Position numbers and translations under genes: made by a program. A DNA stretch of 64,000 bases from Blattamonas nauphoetae. Its lineage: Eukaryota > Preaxostyla > Oxymonadida. The stretch spans positions 186,001 to 250,000 of the forward strand of contig JARBJD010000012.1 of NCBI GenBank assembly GCA_033064195.1, written 5' to 3'. Shown piece after piece: positions 10,548 to 22,344 of the stretch (position 1 is the stretch's first letter; every line of letters begins with the position of its first letter). The notes under the pieces were generated by a model. It was not told the DNA's origin. It saw only the letters and a list, made by a program, of their open reading frames with translations, and did not search any database.

Positions 10548-13500
10548 ATGCACGCCCAACTATCACGTGATACCATCACGTGGCTCCAATCTCTTCATTT
10601 ATTACATAATCCATTTCCTGAACCATTAATCGAACCTCACTATTCACTCTCTGAAGCCGATACAACTGCTTTCCTCAATGGAAACCTCTTCCTGTCTTTA
10701 TTCAAAGCTATATCGACTGTTACTCAGGATCAGCAACTCAACGAGTGGTCTTCTTCCATTCACCTCAGTCAAAATATTGATCCAGATTCACTATCAACAA
10801 ATTTTCGCCAACTCAAACCAATATTCTCTCATATCGGACTAGAATTGGATGAACAGACCATCGAGGATGTGAAACGATCAGGTATGATTCTATTCCTTAA
10901 TATTTTCTATTTTTATACAGATTTAGAAACACTTGGGTTCATTTTGGCCTCATTTCAAGAACAACTCACTTCCCAAGTCAAAAAGGGAAGCGATCTCTCA
11001 TCTACGGCTCCTCCAACGAACAGAAATTCTTCATCAATTTCATCTTCTCAACCTCCTCTCAGTCAAACTGTTCCTAGCGAATCTTCTCACACTGTAATTC
11101 TCACTCCTCTCAAACCCAATGGAAATCTTGATAAACAGGACTTCACTCATTCTTTCGATGAAAATGTATTCAATGACAATCAATTAAAACGATCTGAGAG
11201 TAATAAGCTTCTTCATCAACTGAACCTCCGCGAAATGCGAGATGCTCGCAAAAGACAGAAAGCCCTTCAAGGAAATCCAGCATCAAGTCCTCCATCTGGC
11301 CATTCTGATGGTATGCCAACCGAACAGTTCTATTCAATTGAAGAAACATCTCGAGAAAAAGCAGAAATTGAGAGAGAAAAACATTTATCTGATGAGGGCA
11401 GGAAATTAGAGGATGAGCGAATTATTCGCGATTCACATATTCTAGCTGCTCAAGTCAAGCCTCATGGTACTTCTGAAGAAGTAGCAGCCCTGTCGATAGC
11501 AGTTCTCGCCAAAGCAATCGTCAATGTTGTTGATGCTGATGGAAGGAATCACGAAAGGGACGTCCCAGCTCCAACCCCGGCCACTGTCCATGAAGAGCCT
11601 TTGCAGTTTGATTCCCCACTTTCAGGGAAAGAGTCACGGCTCGCTATGCTTCAACAACAACTTGCACAAAAAGAGGACGAATTGAATCAATTACAGAACA
11701 ATCAACATAAACCGCCTCAAAAACGAAGACGAATTCAGCCACCAAAACTCGTTCTTCCTCCAATTGTCCTTTCAAATCGAGAACACCTTGTGGTTTCGAT
11801 GCCAGCCGTCCGCAAGTTCTTCCGCCTCAATTCTCGTCTTGAACGTTTCAAAGGGATTCAGAAAATGCATATCAGCATATTTATTCTCGAAAGATGGAGA
11901 AAGGAACAACATAATCAGATCCCGTTCGAAAATTTGTTTGAGAGAAACACACTTCACATTCCCATCCCAAATGGTGTGGGAATCCAACCTAACAGTTTTA
12001 TCTCAACAAACACAACAAGACTAACTGCTTCTCCATCTCTATTTGATGCATTCAACACTCCAGCAACAGCTCCTCTCTCAACTGCACTCATCCTGCTCGG
12101 AATCAACGACTCATCAGCATTCTCCGCACAATTTTCCCTTCCATCTGATATCTTGATCCTCTCCTCCATCTATCAAACTATTCGACCTGTTTCTACCGCA
12201 CGATTCGACTCAGTCGCCAATTCGGTCGACCACCTCTCGCTTCTCCTCACCTCAGCTTTTGGATACTCGCCTCAGCACGCGATCTCACTTCTCCTCTCCG
12301 ACTCAGCGTCACTCCGTGATATCCTCACAGAAGATGGAGACCTCAGACGATACAAGTTGTGGGAACAGAAACGAGAACAAGCTCAGACCGAATGGGAGGA
12401 AGCGTACCAAGCTCGGCTTGCCAAAGAAGAGAACGACAAACGTCTGAAAGAAGAGAGACTCCAGCGAGAGAAGCAGCTTCTCATGGCAGCGTTGGATGGC
12501 GGGAGAATAGTCGTCGATGTTCCGAGCGAACCCATCGAAGATACCGTCACACTCGAATCACTCGACTCCAGTTTCACGTACCCCGACTTCGTCCCGTCTT
12601 TCACATCTACTCTCCCAGCCACTCATCCTCTGCACAACCATCCTTCACTTCATTTCTTCTTATTGGCTCATTCTTCGGTGTTCAGTCTTGCCTCTCTGTG
12701 TGTGTCTGATCCGAGCAAGACCACTCTCATCCTTCAAATCATCGCAGGTGGAATAGACGCTGATTCAACAGACGAACCAATCTCAGACGATTCAAATGCA
12801 CATGCAAACAAATCTCTCTCAGCACAAGAATTATTCGACCACGCAATCTCGACTGCTCTTGTTGCGAAAGCCAGTTCAGATACACTAGCCCGTTTCATTG
12901 AGAGCCTGTTCATCACCATTCCATCGCTTCTAAAGGAGGAAGAAGACACCACACAGGCAGCGCTTGCTGACCGGATTAGCCAAATGAGCGAAGTCAAACG
13001 GAAGGAACTTCTGTCTAAAGAAACCAACTTCTCAACAACAGTCACGTCAATCATCTCTCTGCAAGACAACGCTGTCCTCAAGCAGAACTTGTCGGTTGTG
13101 CAGAGCATTTGCTGGGAATGGTTCATTCAAAGCGGACTGATTGGTCTCCTCAGAATGGTTTTGAAAGAACGAAAAGTGCGAATTCAGCAAAATGGGTCCG
13201 AAGAGACCACAGTTCGGCCAATCCCAACTCATTTTCACGTTCTCCTCTCTCAGTCGTTTTCACTGTGTTTGTTGGCGTTTGGACGTCGTGATCTCCTAAA
13301 CCACATCCTGTCCTCACAAATCACGTCAGCTTTCCCGCAGGATGAAGGAACATTCTCGCTCTCCGCTGCTTTGTGCTTCCTCGAACCACTCCTCAGCTTC
13401 CTCATCACCTCTCCAACACAACAGAACAAATATCTCTCAGAACTCAACGCAGCATCTGTAGCTGGAATTGAAATGGATTGTGAAGTTTCTGAATTCGTCT

Positions 13501-16500
13501 GTCTCGAATGTGAGAACGAAGAAAAACTCGAAGCAACCAAATCGATCTCCATCCCAACCAAAATCGCCAAACCACTCATCCGACGCCCAAAGGAAATGTC
13601 TCCACCACAAAACAGATCACAGTTCACAGCTCCGAAACAGAAAGGAGCAGAACAAGAAGAGACTGGTGTGAACGCGTCGAACCATCACAAACAAATGATC
13701 GAGGAGAGAAACAAAGTTCTTGTTCAATTTTTGGAGGATAAACACGCTCTTCTTTTCGAGTCTGTTGACTCTCGCACCAAGCGGAACGAGGAGATGAACA
13801 GCGTTGTGGTTTCTCTCTTCAACACGGCACTTGACCTCGCCAAATCTGCCATCCGACGTGTTCGGTCGAATTCTTCCGATTTCCACGCCCAATCAATCGT
13901 CATCTCAGCCATCTCATTCATCCTCAGATGTCTCCAATTTGCTCCGACGTGCTTCTTCGCGGACTTCCCTTCTCCTGCTATGAAAGACTTCGTTTCGTTG
14001 CTGGTCTCGTTCACCATTCAAACACCACACGAAGTCGTCCGGTCGTTCATCATCCAGCGGCTTGTCAGTCTGATTGTTGCCCTTCATCTTTCTTCTGATT
14101 CGAGCAACCGCATTGTCTCCAAAACTGACAAGAAACTCTCATTATCAACACCAATCACCTTCTTCATTGCACTAGTGAGCACTGTCATTGCGCACTCTGC
14201 TCAGCTTCCGCCCTCTGCCACTCCTCTTCCTTTCTTCTCTGTCGCCCTTCTAGATTTTCATGTTCCGTCCCAAACTGTTCCCCAGCTTCCTGAATCCTCC
14301 CTCATCATTCCGTCGAGTTCACTTTTTGAGATCAGTTCGCACACGACCTGTCTCAACGTTGATTTTAGCGTCCTCCTTTTTTGCAGTGTCTTGTCATTCT
14401 TCCATCCTCACTCCCACTGCGCTCCTCCCCAACTAACATTCGCCTACTCTCAATTGCCACATCCCAGTCACAACCTTGCTTTGCCATCATCATTTGACGA
14501 CATTCTCTTCCTTTGCCCGATGAGCTTCTCTTCGCTCAGTCTCGAGGCAATCACCCCATCATCCTTTGTTACAATTCACCCTGGTTTTGTGACGTCTTGT
14601 GTTTCTCCGGCTGTTCTGTGTACAACCTCTCTTCTTTCACATCACATCTCTCCCTCTAAATTCTTACCGGTTCTTTTCCTCCTCTCATCACTTGTCACTC
14701 ACCCATGTGTGTCCTTCTCTGAGCTTGTTGGACTCGCGAGAATCGCTGTTTCAGCATTCATCTGCCTTGTTCTATCTCACGACATGAAGCACACACCTCC
14801 GATGAGCCCAAAAGCCGATCCCAACCCATCCGTCGATCAAGTCTCTCAGATCGATCCGATCAACAACATCCTCCCGTCATCGTTCTGGTCGTCACGCTAC
14901 GTGAATTCCTCAACATTCCCAACTCCAACAACGTTCAATCTCTTCGAAAACCTCGATACTTCCTCCTCCTTCTTCGGAATTGTGTCGCTTGCTCGAATCA
15001 TCTCCATCATCTTCTCACGCCTCAATTCGCCTTCGTTCAAGACAGATGAAGAAGCCCGGAAATACCGCAGAGCGTACCTCCAGAAACAGGGAAGATCGGC
15101 TGATCCAGACACAATCGATTGGATCGTTGAACCGTCAGAGCTTGCTTCTTCGACTGTTGACGCGCTCGTCTTGACGTTGATGCGGATGACTCCGTCGTTC
15201 TTCGATTCGCTTCGAACACATGACACAAAGACTCAAATGATTGCATCTCTAAGAGAAGAGATTCGCGTCCTTCTCTCCGCTCCTTCAGAAAGCAATTTGT
15301 CGTCAAAACAGGGTGACGCTGTTCCCGATGAGTTGATTGAGCGATTCACGGAGGAATGGGCCTCTCGAGATCAGACTCGACTCAACACCATCCAAGAGAA
15401 ATCCAACCTTCTTGATCGGGAACCTGAATCAAAGGAGAAAGAAAAGCACATATCACAACTCAAAGCTGAACTCCATCTTTCAATCCTGGAGGACTTTCGC
15501 TTCAAGAAGCACGAAGAAAGTGAATGCAACACCGACACCAACCAGGAGCAAGAAGAACCAATTGATCTCCCTCCTCTGTCTCTGAATTCCTCTCTCCATC
15601 CGAATTCACCCAACACCCCACAATCGATCAATTGGATCAACCATATTCCAGCGAAAGCCTGCATTCTCCTAATCAATTCTATTTCAACAGAGATTCGACA
15701 AACTCGATCATCAGCTTATCGTTCAAAAAGGCTTCCAGATTCTGTTTCCTGTCGGATCACACCGTCTGCTCAAGCCTCAATGGATGCCCTTCTGAACAGA
15801 TTCGACTCTCTCGGAGTTATTCACCAGCCGACTTCAAAACAACCTTCCGTTCCAGTGACACTTCACACGGACGTCACTCCAAAGATCGAACCCCCAAAAA
15901 ATGACATCCCACCTCCCGCGAGGATCCAACAGCATAAAGAGGAAGCTCCAACCCCCCTGTCAACTTCACTTCAACAACCACCGCCAAGCAATGTCTCTCC
16001 CGCACCAGTTTCTGAGCCTCAAGAAGAATCTGAAGTCGAAATAGAAGAAATTGAGGAAGTCGAAGAATACTCCGAAGAGGTCACAATGAGCGATGGTTCA
16101 GAAGATGAACAATCTGCCCAGGAGGATCCTGTCGAGGAGCTGGTGGAGGCCCCAGAACAAACCCCACCGACTCTCCCTTTCATCGGGGCGAGCACAGAAG
16201 AGAAAGCAGCAGAGAGACTTCCAACTCATCTTCTTCCGAATCCACCAACCAAACCATCATCCCCGCTTTTCTTCACGAAGGATAACAAGACTGGCCAGAA
16301 GACAGCAAAACCGAGGAAATCCAAGAAAAACGATGCATTTGGCGGAGTTGTCGCTCAACTGAAGTTTCTACCAGTCAACACAGTCGGCACTGTGGAATCG
16401 GAAACAGGACAATCGACAGATCGTCGGTCACTTGACGAGCCACCAGAGCCTCTTCTTCAGAACACGACTGTCGACCCACAACCTGCTCCAGAACAGAAAG

Positions 16501-18284
16501 ACCATGCACCTGTTCCTCCAAAAGAGAAGAAACGAGTTCGAGTCCATCGAACGAGGACAACAATCAGGAGAATCGAAAGAAGGAAGGTGAAGATTGTTCC
16601 TGCCCCAATTTTGGAGGAAAACCATCCACCAGAGCCTCTGAAACAGGAAGACGTCGAAACAGTTCAACCAGAACCTTCAGCAGACAAAGTTGAAACAGAA
16701 ACCAACACTGACACCACGGATCCGTCTGCCATCACAACCACGGAACCAGAGATTCCTCCTCCTACTCAACCAGACGTTCCAGAACAACCGGAGGAGCCGA
16801 CTGTTCTTTCCATAAACCAGAATTCAGATCCCTTTTCCTCGTTCTTCCTCTCTCGTCATCTCCAGCCGCTTCCCTTACACTTTAACAGAGACGAGTGGGA
16901 GATGAAAAGCATCGATCAAACAGACAGGGAGCGGCTGATTGTTTTCATTGTTGGATTGGCTTGCCATTCTCTCATCGTCCCCATACAACCCCTTCCAAAC
17001 CAAGACCAGTCCAAAAATCCCCAAGGTCTATCCGACTCTCTCATCGCTTCTCAGAAAGCTGCATTCCTAAACAATCCGCTCCCTCAGTTTGGACCAAACC
17101 CACTTGACAATCTTCTCTTCATCACAAGCGAGCCTTCTCCGTCCTTCTCTCCGTCTCTGTTTTGGAAGACAAATCTCAGCGAGCTCATATCTCTCATCAG
17201 AAGCAACACTCGCCTATTTTTCTATGATAACAACGTCCTCAACCAATTTTGCCAATGGAAGAAGAAGAAAGTTGAGATGGAGCAAGAGAAAAAGCGGAAG
17301 GAGAAGGAACAGAAACGACCTATCTTCCTCCAAATCAGTCGAGACCCATCCACGTCCAATCTCTCCTCCACCCCAACACCGCCTCAACATACCACAAACA
17401 TCCGAGTTCTTCCTCCTGCCCGCTTCAGTCCAGTCTCTCCTGGTCTCTCTCCAATTTACGTCGCTCCGCAAGCACACAGTGCAAACATGGTCGGCAGGCT
17501 CGCTCCACTCTCAACAGACACTGCTCTCGACTCGCCCAGCTCCCTCCAGCATCCCAAACTCGACAAGCCTCTTCTCAGAAAACGAACAAAGGAACCATTG
17601 CAGCGGCCAGACTTCCGCATACCTCGCACGAAACCGACCATCCCAGACCAACCTCCGCCTCTCCCCAAACTCCCACAATCGTTCTCGGCACCCGCCTACA
17701 AACGAGCCAACCCTCCAATCCAATCACAGCCACAGTTGACACACCTAAACCGACCACCAGTTGGTGGCCGACCTCTAAATCAAAAGGAGTTGGAGGAGCT
17801 GAGACTGGAAGAGCTGAGGAAGGAGAGGAGGAGAAAAGCGGAGGAGAGTGCTGCGCTGAGGAGGCAGAAGAAGGAAGAAGAAGAGAGGCGCCAGATTGAA
17901 ATGACCAAGCAGCGACAAGAACTCAAACGCCAGAAAGAGGAAGAACGACTGTTCAGAAAGAAGGAAGACGCAGAACGATTGAAAAAGCTTGATGCGTTGC
18001 TTGAACACAGAAAGGGAAGCGACGATAGCACAGACGAAGAGTTCAGAATCCAAAACCCCCAACACGTTCGGAGATCCGACGATCCTGACCCAATCATCCG
18101 GAACCACAATAAATTGAAGAAGGCAGCAGCTGCTGATTCGCCACGAGATTCGATTGGATTTGGATTGGGTCAGGAGAAGGGATGGGTTGAGATGAGCGCG
18201 TTGAATGAAGCAGCTTCGAATATCACACCTGGTATTTATGAAACAATTACTCTGGCCACCCCGATGGAGGATCCTTTCTCTTGA
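10548..18284 (+). CDS. Giant coiled-coil protein with weak CH-like N-terminus
   Basis: Two exons: 10548-10881 and 10921-18284, giving 2565 residues. The 39-nt intron (GTATGA...TACAG) is a multiple of three, so the frame also reads through it. The first ~110 residues (TITWLQSLHLL, later FLNGNLFLSLFKAI) resemble the CH_2-type calponin-homology domain of flagellar proteins, but weakly. Further features are a charged coiled coil near residues 590-650, a long helical, possibly HEAT-like middle, a strongly acidic stretch (bases ~16020-16150), Pro/Glu-rich linkers, and basic Arg/Glu/Lys coiled coils at 17260-17320 and 17780-18010. It lies 197 bp downstream of the dynein gene on the same strand. No conserved catalytic motif is visible. 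A microtubule or axoneme-associated scaffold is the best guess; function unknown. Confidence 0.6.
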   Translation: MHAQLSRDTITWLQSLHLLHNPFPEPLIEPHYSLSEADTTAFLNGNLFLSLFKAISTVTQDQQLNEWSSSIHLSQNIDPDSLSTNFRQLKPIFSHIGLELDEQTIEDVKRSGMILFLNIFYFYTDLETLGFILASFQEQLTSQVKKGSDLSSTAPPTNRNSSSISSSQPPLSQTVPSESSHTVILTPLKPNGNLDKQDFTHSFDENVFNDNQLKRSESNKLLHQLNLREMRDARKRQKALQGNPASSPPSGHSDGMPTEQFYSIEETSREKAEIEREKHLSDEGRKLEDERIIRDSHILAAQVKPHGTSEEVAALSIAVLAKAIVNVVDADGRNHERDVPAPTPATVHEEPLQFDSPLSGKESRLAMLQQQLAQKEDELNQLQNNQHKPPQKRRRIQPPKLVLPPIVLSNREHLVVSMPAVRKFFRLNSRLERFKGIQKMHISIFILERWRKEQHNQIPFENLFERNTLHIPIPNGVGIQPNSFISTNTTRLTASPSLFDAFNTPATAPLSTALILLGINDSSAFSAQFSLPSDILILSSIYQTIRPVSTARFDSVANSVDHLSLLLTSAFGYSPQHAISLLLSDSASLRDILTEDGDLRRYKLWEQKREQAQTEWEEAYQARLAKEENDKRLKEERLQREKQLLMAALDGGRIVVDVPSEPIEDTVTLESLDSSFTYPDFVPSFTSTLPATHPLHNHPSLHFFLLAHSSVFSLASLCVSDPSKTTLILQIIAGGIDADSTDEPISDDSNAHANKSLSAQELFDHAISTALVAKASSDTLARFIESLFITIPSLLKEEEDTTQAALADRISQMSEVKRKELLSKETNFSTTVTSIISLQDNAVLKQNLSVVQSICWEWFIQSGLIGLLRMVLKERKVRIQQNGSEETTVRPIPTHFHVLLSQSFSLCLLAFGRRDLLNHILSSQITSAFPQDEGTFSLSAALCFLEPLLSFLITSPTQQNKYLSELNAASVAGIEMDCEVSEFVCLECENEEKLEATKSISIPTKIAKPLIRRPKEMSPPQNRSQFTAPKQKGAEQEETGVNASNHHKQMIEERNKVLVQFLEDKHALLFESVDSRTKRNEEMNSVVVSLFNTALDLAKSAIRRVRSNSSDFHAQSIVISAISFILRCLQFAPTCFFADFPSPAMKDFVSLLVSFTIQTPHEVVRSFIIQRLVSLIVALHLSSDSSNRIVSKTDKKLSLSTPITFFIALVSTVIAHSAQLPPSATPLPFFSVALLDFHVPSQTVPQLPESSLIIPSSSLFEISSHTTCLNVDFSVLLFCSVLSFFHPHSHCAPPQLTFAYSQLPHPSHNLALPSSFDDILFLCPMSFSSLSLEAITPSSFVTIHPGFVTSCVSPAVLCTTSLLSHHISPSKFLPVLFLLSSLVTHPCVSFSELVGLARIAVSAFICLVLSHDMKHTPPMSPKADPNPSVDQVSQIDPINNILPSSFWSSRYVNSSTFPTPTTFNLFENLDTSSSFFGIVSLARIISIIFSRLNSPSFKTDEEARKYRRAYLQKQGRSADPDTIDWIVEPSELASSTVDALVLTLMRMTPSFFDSLRTHDTKTQMIASLREEIRVLLSAPSESNLSSKQGDAVPDELIERFTEEWASRDQTRLNTIQEKSNLLDREPESKEKEKHISQLKAELHLSILEDFRFKKHEESECNTDTNQEQEEPIDLPPLSLNSSLHPNSPNTPQSINWINHIPAKACILLINSISTEIRQTRSSAYRSKRLPDSVSCRITPSAQASMDALLNRFDSLGVIHQPTSKQPSVPVTLHTDVTPKIEPPKNDIPPPARIQQHKEEAPTPLSTSLQQPPPSNVSPAPVSEPQEESEVEIEEIEEVEEYSEEVTMSDGSEDEQSAQEDPVEELVEAPEQTPPTLPFIGASTEEKAAERLPTHLLPNPPTKPSSPLFFTKDNKTGQKTAKPRKSKKNDAFGGVVAQLKFLPVNTVGTVESETGQSTDRRSLDEPPEPLLQNTTVDPQPAPEQKDHAPVPPKEKKRVRVHRTRTTIRRIERRKVKIVPAPILEENHPPEPLKQEDVETVQPEPSADKVETETNTDTTDPSAITTTEPEIPPPTQPDVPEQPEEPTVLSINQNSDPFSSFFLSRHLQPLPLHFNRDEWEMKSIDQTDRERLIVFIVGLACHSLIVPIQPLPNQDQSKNPQGLSDSLIASQKAAFLNNPLPQFGPNPLDNLLFITSEPSPSFSPSLFWKTNLSELISLIRSNTRLFFYDNNVLNQFCQWKKKKVEMEQEKKRKEKEQKRPIFLQISRDPSTSNLSSTPTPPQHTTNIRVLPPARFSPVSPGLSPIYVAPQAHSANMVGRLAPLSTDTALDSPSSLQHPKLDKPLLRKRTKEPLQRPDFRIPRTKPTIPDQPPPLPKLPQSFSAPAYKRANPPIQSQPQLTHLNRPPVGGRPLNQKELEELRLEELRKERRRKAEESAALRRQKKEEEERRQIEMTKQRQELKRQKEEERLFRKKEDAERLKKLDALLEHRKGSDDSTDEEFRIQNPQHVRRSDDPDPIIRNHNKLKKAAAADSPRDSIGFGLGQEKGWVEMSALNEAASNITPGIYETITLATPMEDPFS

Positions 18285-18490
18285 TTTATCTTCTCCTCGT
18301 AAGCTTATTTCACAAATTTTTGCAATTATTTACTTTTTTCAAAGCTTAAAATGTTGATTTTGCATCATCAGAAACAACCGTGATATCTAACCCATACGTT
18401 GTTCTTCAAGATGTGATCGGACCCACTGGAAATATCTTCAGAATACGTCACCACTTGTTTCACCTGATAATCCGATAAAAGAACGTTCTA

Positions 18491-21443
18491 ATGACTGAAG
18501 GTACTTTTTCTTGAATCTTTTCTAATTTCATTACATAGAAACACCCCTCCAGAAAATGCTGAGGCATCGCATGCTTGTGATGAAGGAAATTGTCAGCACT
18601 GAGCAAACATACCTCAGTCAATTAACCACTCTCGTGGAGGTCTGACTTCGACCCTTTTATTGAAGCATTTACAGTTATTTGTCAAACCAATCAAAGCAAA
18701 CAAAAAGCTCAATGTAACTCCTGCCCAAGTCAAAACACTCTTTTCGCAAAGCGAACTGATCCTTCAAACAAGTCAACTTCTTTTTGCTGGTCTCGAGAAA
18801 AGTCTTCAAAATGGAGGAGCTGGGATTGGCGCGATTTTCAAGGAAATGAGTTCATATCTCAAATTCTATACACCATACATTTACAACCTGAAAAACGCAC
18901 AAGAAATGTCAAATAATCTCATGTCTTCGAACAAAAAATTCAAAGAATTCATTACAAAGACTGAACAGAACCCAGAATGCAAAGGCTATCATCTTTCAAC
19001 ATATCTCGTCCTTCCAGTTCAGCGTATCCCTCGCTATGAATTACTCCTCAAAGAACTTATCAAGAAGACCCCTGATACTGATCCAGAAAAGCCAGTATTA
19101 GAAACAGCCCTCGAAAAGATCAAGGAAGTCGCCATGGCTGTAAATGACATGAAACGAACAGTCGAGTCGGGATATCGTCTTGTTGAAATTCGCGATTCCA
19201 TTGTGGATATCACAACCCAGGCTTTTTTGATTCCTTCACGCAAATATGTCTATGAATCTCAAGTCCATCTCATTTCTCGCACAATGACTTCATTTGAAAC
19301 GGGAACCCCGAAAACGGAGACAAGCCAAGTCCGTGATACACCTGCTCAACTATATCTTTTTAATGATGCTCTTTTTTACGCTCAAATCGATGCACAACAA
19401 CAACGTCGATTTGGCGAGTTTATTCCCATCCATTTCGTTACCTCTCTCACCACATCATCCTCCACCCAAACTGGATTCGATCAGACTGGACAGAAGGAGG
19501 TGGATCAGTTGGAGATCACTCTCCGCCTCCCAATCGACTTCGACACCAAATTCCCGGGTGGAGCAGATGTATTCCAGGGATTCTTCAAAGTTCCACCAAA
19601 TGATGAGTCTACTTACAATATCCTCACGCTCAAAGTTAGATTCAATGAACCAGCTCAACAAATCGAAATGAAACGATATCTCCAGGAAGAGATCGATACT
19701 CTGAGAGAGCGAAGAACCAAAAACGTTGGTGGGCTGACAGAGGTGGAAACACACCATGCTGTTACCGAAACATCCCAAGTCGGACAGCAAACGACCACAC
19801 TTCATCGAGCCTCAGTTGCCTTCCCAGGAAAGACAATGGAACCAATTAAACAGCCCCTCAACATGGCCACCCAAAAGGAAAAACGAACTGAAGGAATTAT
19901 CGGCATTATTCGTGAAGAGGAACAATACATCACTCGTCTTCAGAATGGAGTGAAATATTACCTCCAACCGCTCATTGAGTTTGTCCAGAAACGCGTTGAG
20001 AAAACACCCATCCCAAATGAAAAAGATATCCGAAGTGTATTTGGAGATATCCCATATTTCATCCAAACCCACAGTCTAATGCTCAAGGACATGCAACGGC
20101 TGGAAAAGGAACAAAAGACGGATTCCATCGGGGTGGAAGTGTTTAAGGTCTTCTCTGATTATCTGAAAGTGTATGGAATCTACATATCCAGTCTCGAAGA
20201 GCGACAAAACAGAATCGCCCTCTTCTGCGAAAACGACTACTCTCTGTCGGTGTTTCTGAATGAACTCGAGCAGAGGAAAGAGATGGACGGTTTTACTCTC
20301 AACCAGTTTCTCGAAATCCCGCGTGATCGACTCAATCTATATTCCACCCAGATTTTCTCGCTGATGCAGCAAACGGAAGGCGAAGAAGCCCTCCACAAAC
20401 AGTTCAACGATGCCAAAGTCGCCATCGACCGAGTGATTGAAGACGTGGACAAGAAGGTGAAGGTCACCGAAGCCAAACAGAGAGTCGTTCGGATTGTCAT
20501 GTCGATGGAAGGCATTATTTACGATGCTTCCAAACTGGCCCCACCCAACCGCTCCTTCGTCTGTGAGCAGGAATGCCTCCACATCGCCTCAATCAACGAG
20601 CAGATGACTGTGCTCGAAGCAAACATCCGCCCACACTTCATTCGCGACTACAACAGGTCGCTCGCCATCAAATGCAACCTCGTCGACTCGTCCAAGTCTC
20701 TTGGGCCGTGGCGGACGATCGACGGTCTGCCCGAACCACGGCAAGCACGAGCCCAGTCTGTCTTCCTCAACGCTGAAGCAATCCAATTGAGATGGGACAG
20801 CATCAACAGAGAAGTGCTTGGTTCGCTTGTGAAGTATTCGTACGCTCTGTCGAAGAAGACCCAACTCTTCAAAGACGCGAAGATGGACCATCGAATGAAG
20901 GCAGCAGCCAAAATCGAGAACAGTGCTATCAGACAGCAGATTGGATGCAAAACATCGATCTTCCTCTTCAACGACTCGATCCTAACTGCGCACATGACAG
21001 AAATGAGCCATCGACATTACGCTGACTTCTTTAACATTGCTGCACTCGACCGAATCGACAAAGTCAAACAGAAAGCAGACCCAACCACAAACACTCCAGC
21101 AAAATACGTCCTTCGTCTGTCTGTCCACCGCAAACGCTCGAACAAGTACGTCACCCCTTCGGAGAACATCTTCGATGTGAGTGCTGGAGCAGAAACGAAG
21201 GATCGGAAGGTTGCCCAAACCGAGGATTCTGGAGACGTGTCGCGTCTGATTGCCACACAACGAGAAACGGACCTAGACGGGAGGAACAACATCAGCGACA
21301 CAGACTTCTATTGTGCTTCGTTCCAGTTCAAATCGGAGGCTGATCTCGACTCGTTCTACGTCAAACTGATGCAACAGTACTACTGGCTGATCGAGAAGAA
21401 GGAGCTGGAACGATATCAGACTCTTTTCCAGGAAAAGAAGTGA
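18491..21443 (+). CDS. RhoGEF with tandem DH-PH-DH-PH domains
   Basis: Three exons: 18491-18500, 18539-18639, 18675-21443 (introns 38 and 35 nt), 959 residues. The first exon is only 10 nt. The start joins in frame to MLVMKEIVSTEQTYLSQL, the usual first helix of a DH (Dbl homology) domain; the hallmark YLVLPVQRIPRYELLLKEL follows at about residue 155, then a PH domain (QLYLFNDALFYAQ). A second DH-like domain (GIIREEEQYITRL, FLEIPRDRLNLY) and second PH-like domain (SIFLFNDSILTAHM) fill the C-terminal half; the second DH lacks the PVQRIPRY signature and may be inactive. DH-PH proteins catalyse GDP/GTP exchange on Rho-family GTPases and so control actin. The WASP gene at 56.5 kb belongs to the same signalling area, though this is not positional evidence of linkage. 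Confidence 0.85.
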
Positions 21444-21697
21444 CGCTTGTTATTTTCTCTATTTTTCTTTGTGCAGCAAGCCAGAGTGTTCACGCCATAT
21501 CACACACTTGGTTTCTTTCTTTTTCTTCCTGTATTTCGAGGCACAACATGTTTATTCTTCATTTTTCTTCGAAATCAAAAATATAATGTTCTTCACAACA
21601 GGTACCGTGCTGAAGAACTCACATAAAATCATATTCATTTCGACATGATTCGATCGATTGTCCATTGGGTTGATCGAAAGACCAACTCGACGAATAC

Positions 21698-22221
21698 ATG
21701 AGCTCTCACAGAAAACAAGACAATCTTTTCGCGTATATTCCTTTCTTCTATCATAATTCTCCTTTTCATGCTATTTCATTTGTCTTTCCATTGAAGGGAA
21801 CTCCCAGAAGAAGAAGACAAACAATGTTTGTTTTTTCTCTTCTCCATCACTTTCACATCTTGTCTTTCCAATGAACCTTTCAAATTCATCTTCATTTTTT
21901 GTTTCTAATTCTTCTTTTCGCTTTCTATCGTCCTTTTCAGCCAAGGGATCGCGCTCACGCACTCCAGCCGCTTCAAAGGCAGGACCGTCCCCCAAGAGAG
22001 CACAGAAGTCAAGCTCACGCAGCAAGTCCCCAAAAGAGAAGTCAGGCAAGAAGGACAAGAAATCGACGTCTAAACTCAACAAAAACGAGAAACCACCAAA
22101 GAAGAGCCATGCTTGCTTGATTGGCTTTGCTATCTGTGCTCTCGCCACAACTGCTGTTTGTGCACACTTCTACCCCGAAATCAAGGAATTCGTGTTGCAA
22201 CACATCCCCAAGAAAGAGTAA
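21698..22221 (+). CDS. Small basic tail-anchored membrane protein, unknown function
   Basis: Proposed exons 21698-21732, 21797-21825, 21941-22221 (introns 64 and 115 nt), 114 residues. The joins keep one frame from MSSHRKQDNLFAELPEEEDK into a Ser/Lys/Arg-rich middle (about residues 20-75). One hydrophobic segment (ACLIGFAICALATTAVCAHF) lies near the C-terminus and is followed by a short tail ending PKKE. That layout, a basic cytosolic part and a single C-terminal membrane anchor, is typical of tail-anchored ER or outer-membrane proteins; RAMP4/SERP-type proteins have a similar plan but I see no sequence match. The first two exons rest only on splice-site fit; the third exon is secure. It converges with the enkurin gene, with 123 bp between stop codons. 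Confidence 0.55.
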
Positions 22222-22344
22222 AGCAGGGATTGAATGTTTCCTGGAGAATACCCTCTTTATTGAAACACTTCAAACCTTTTATTCTCCCCATTTTGCAGAG
22301 AGTCCACGAATAAATAAAGTTTGTTGTGAAGAAAGTTGAAATGA

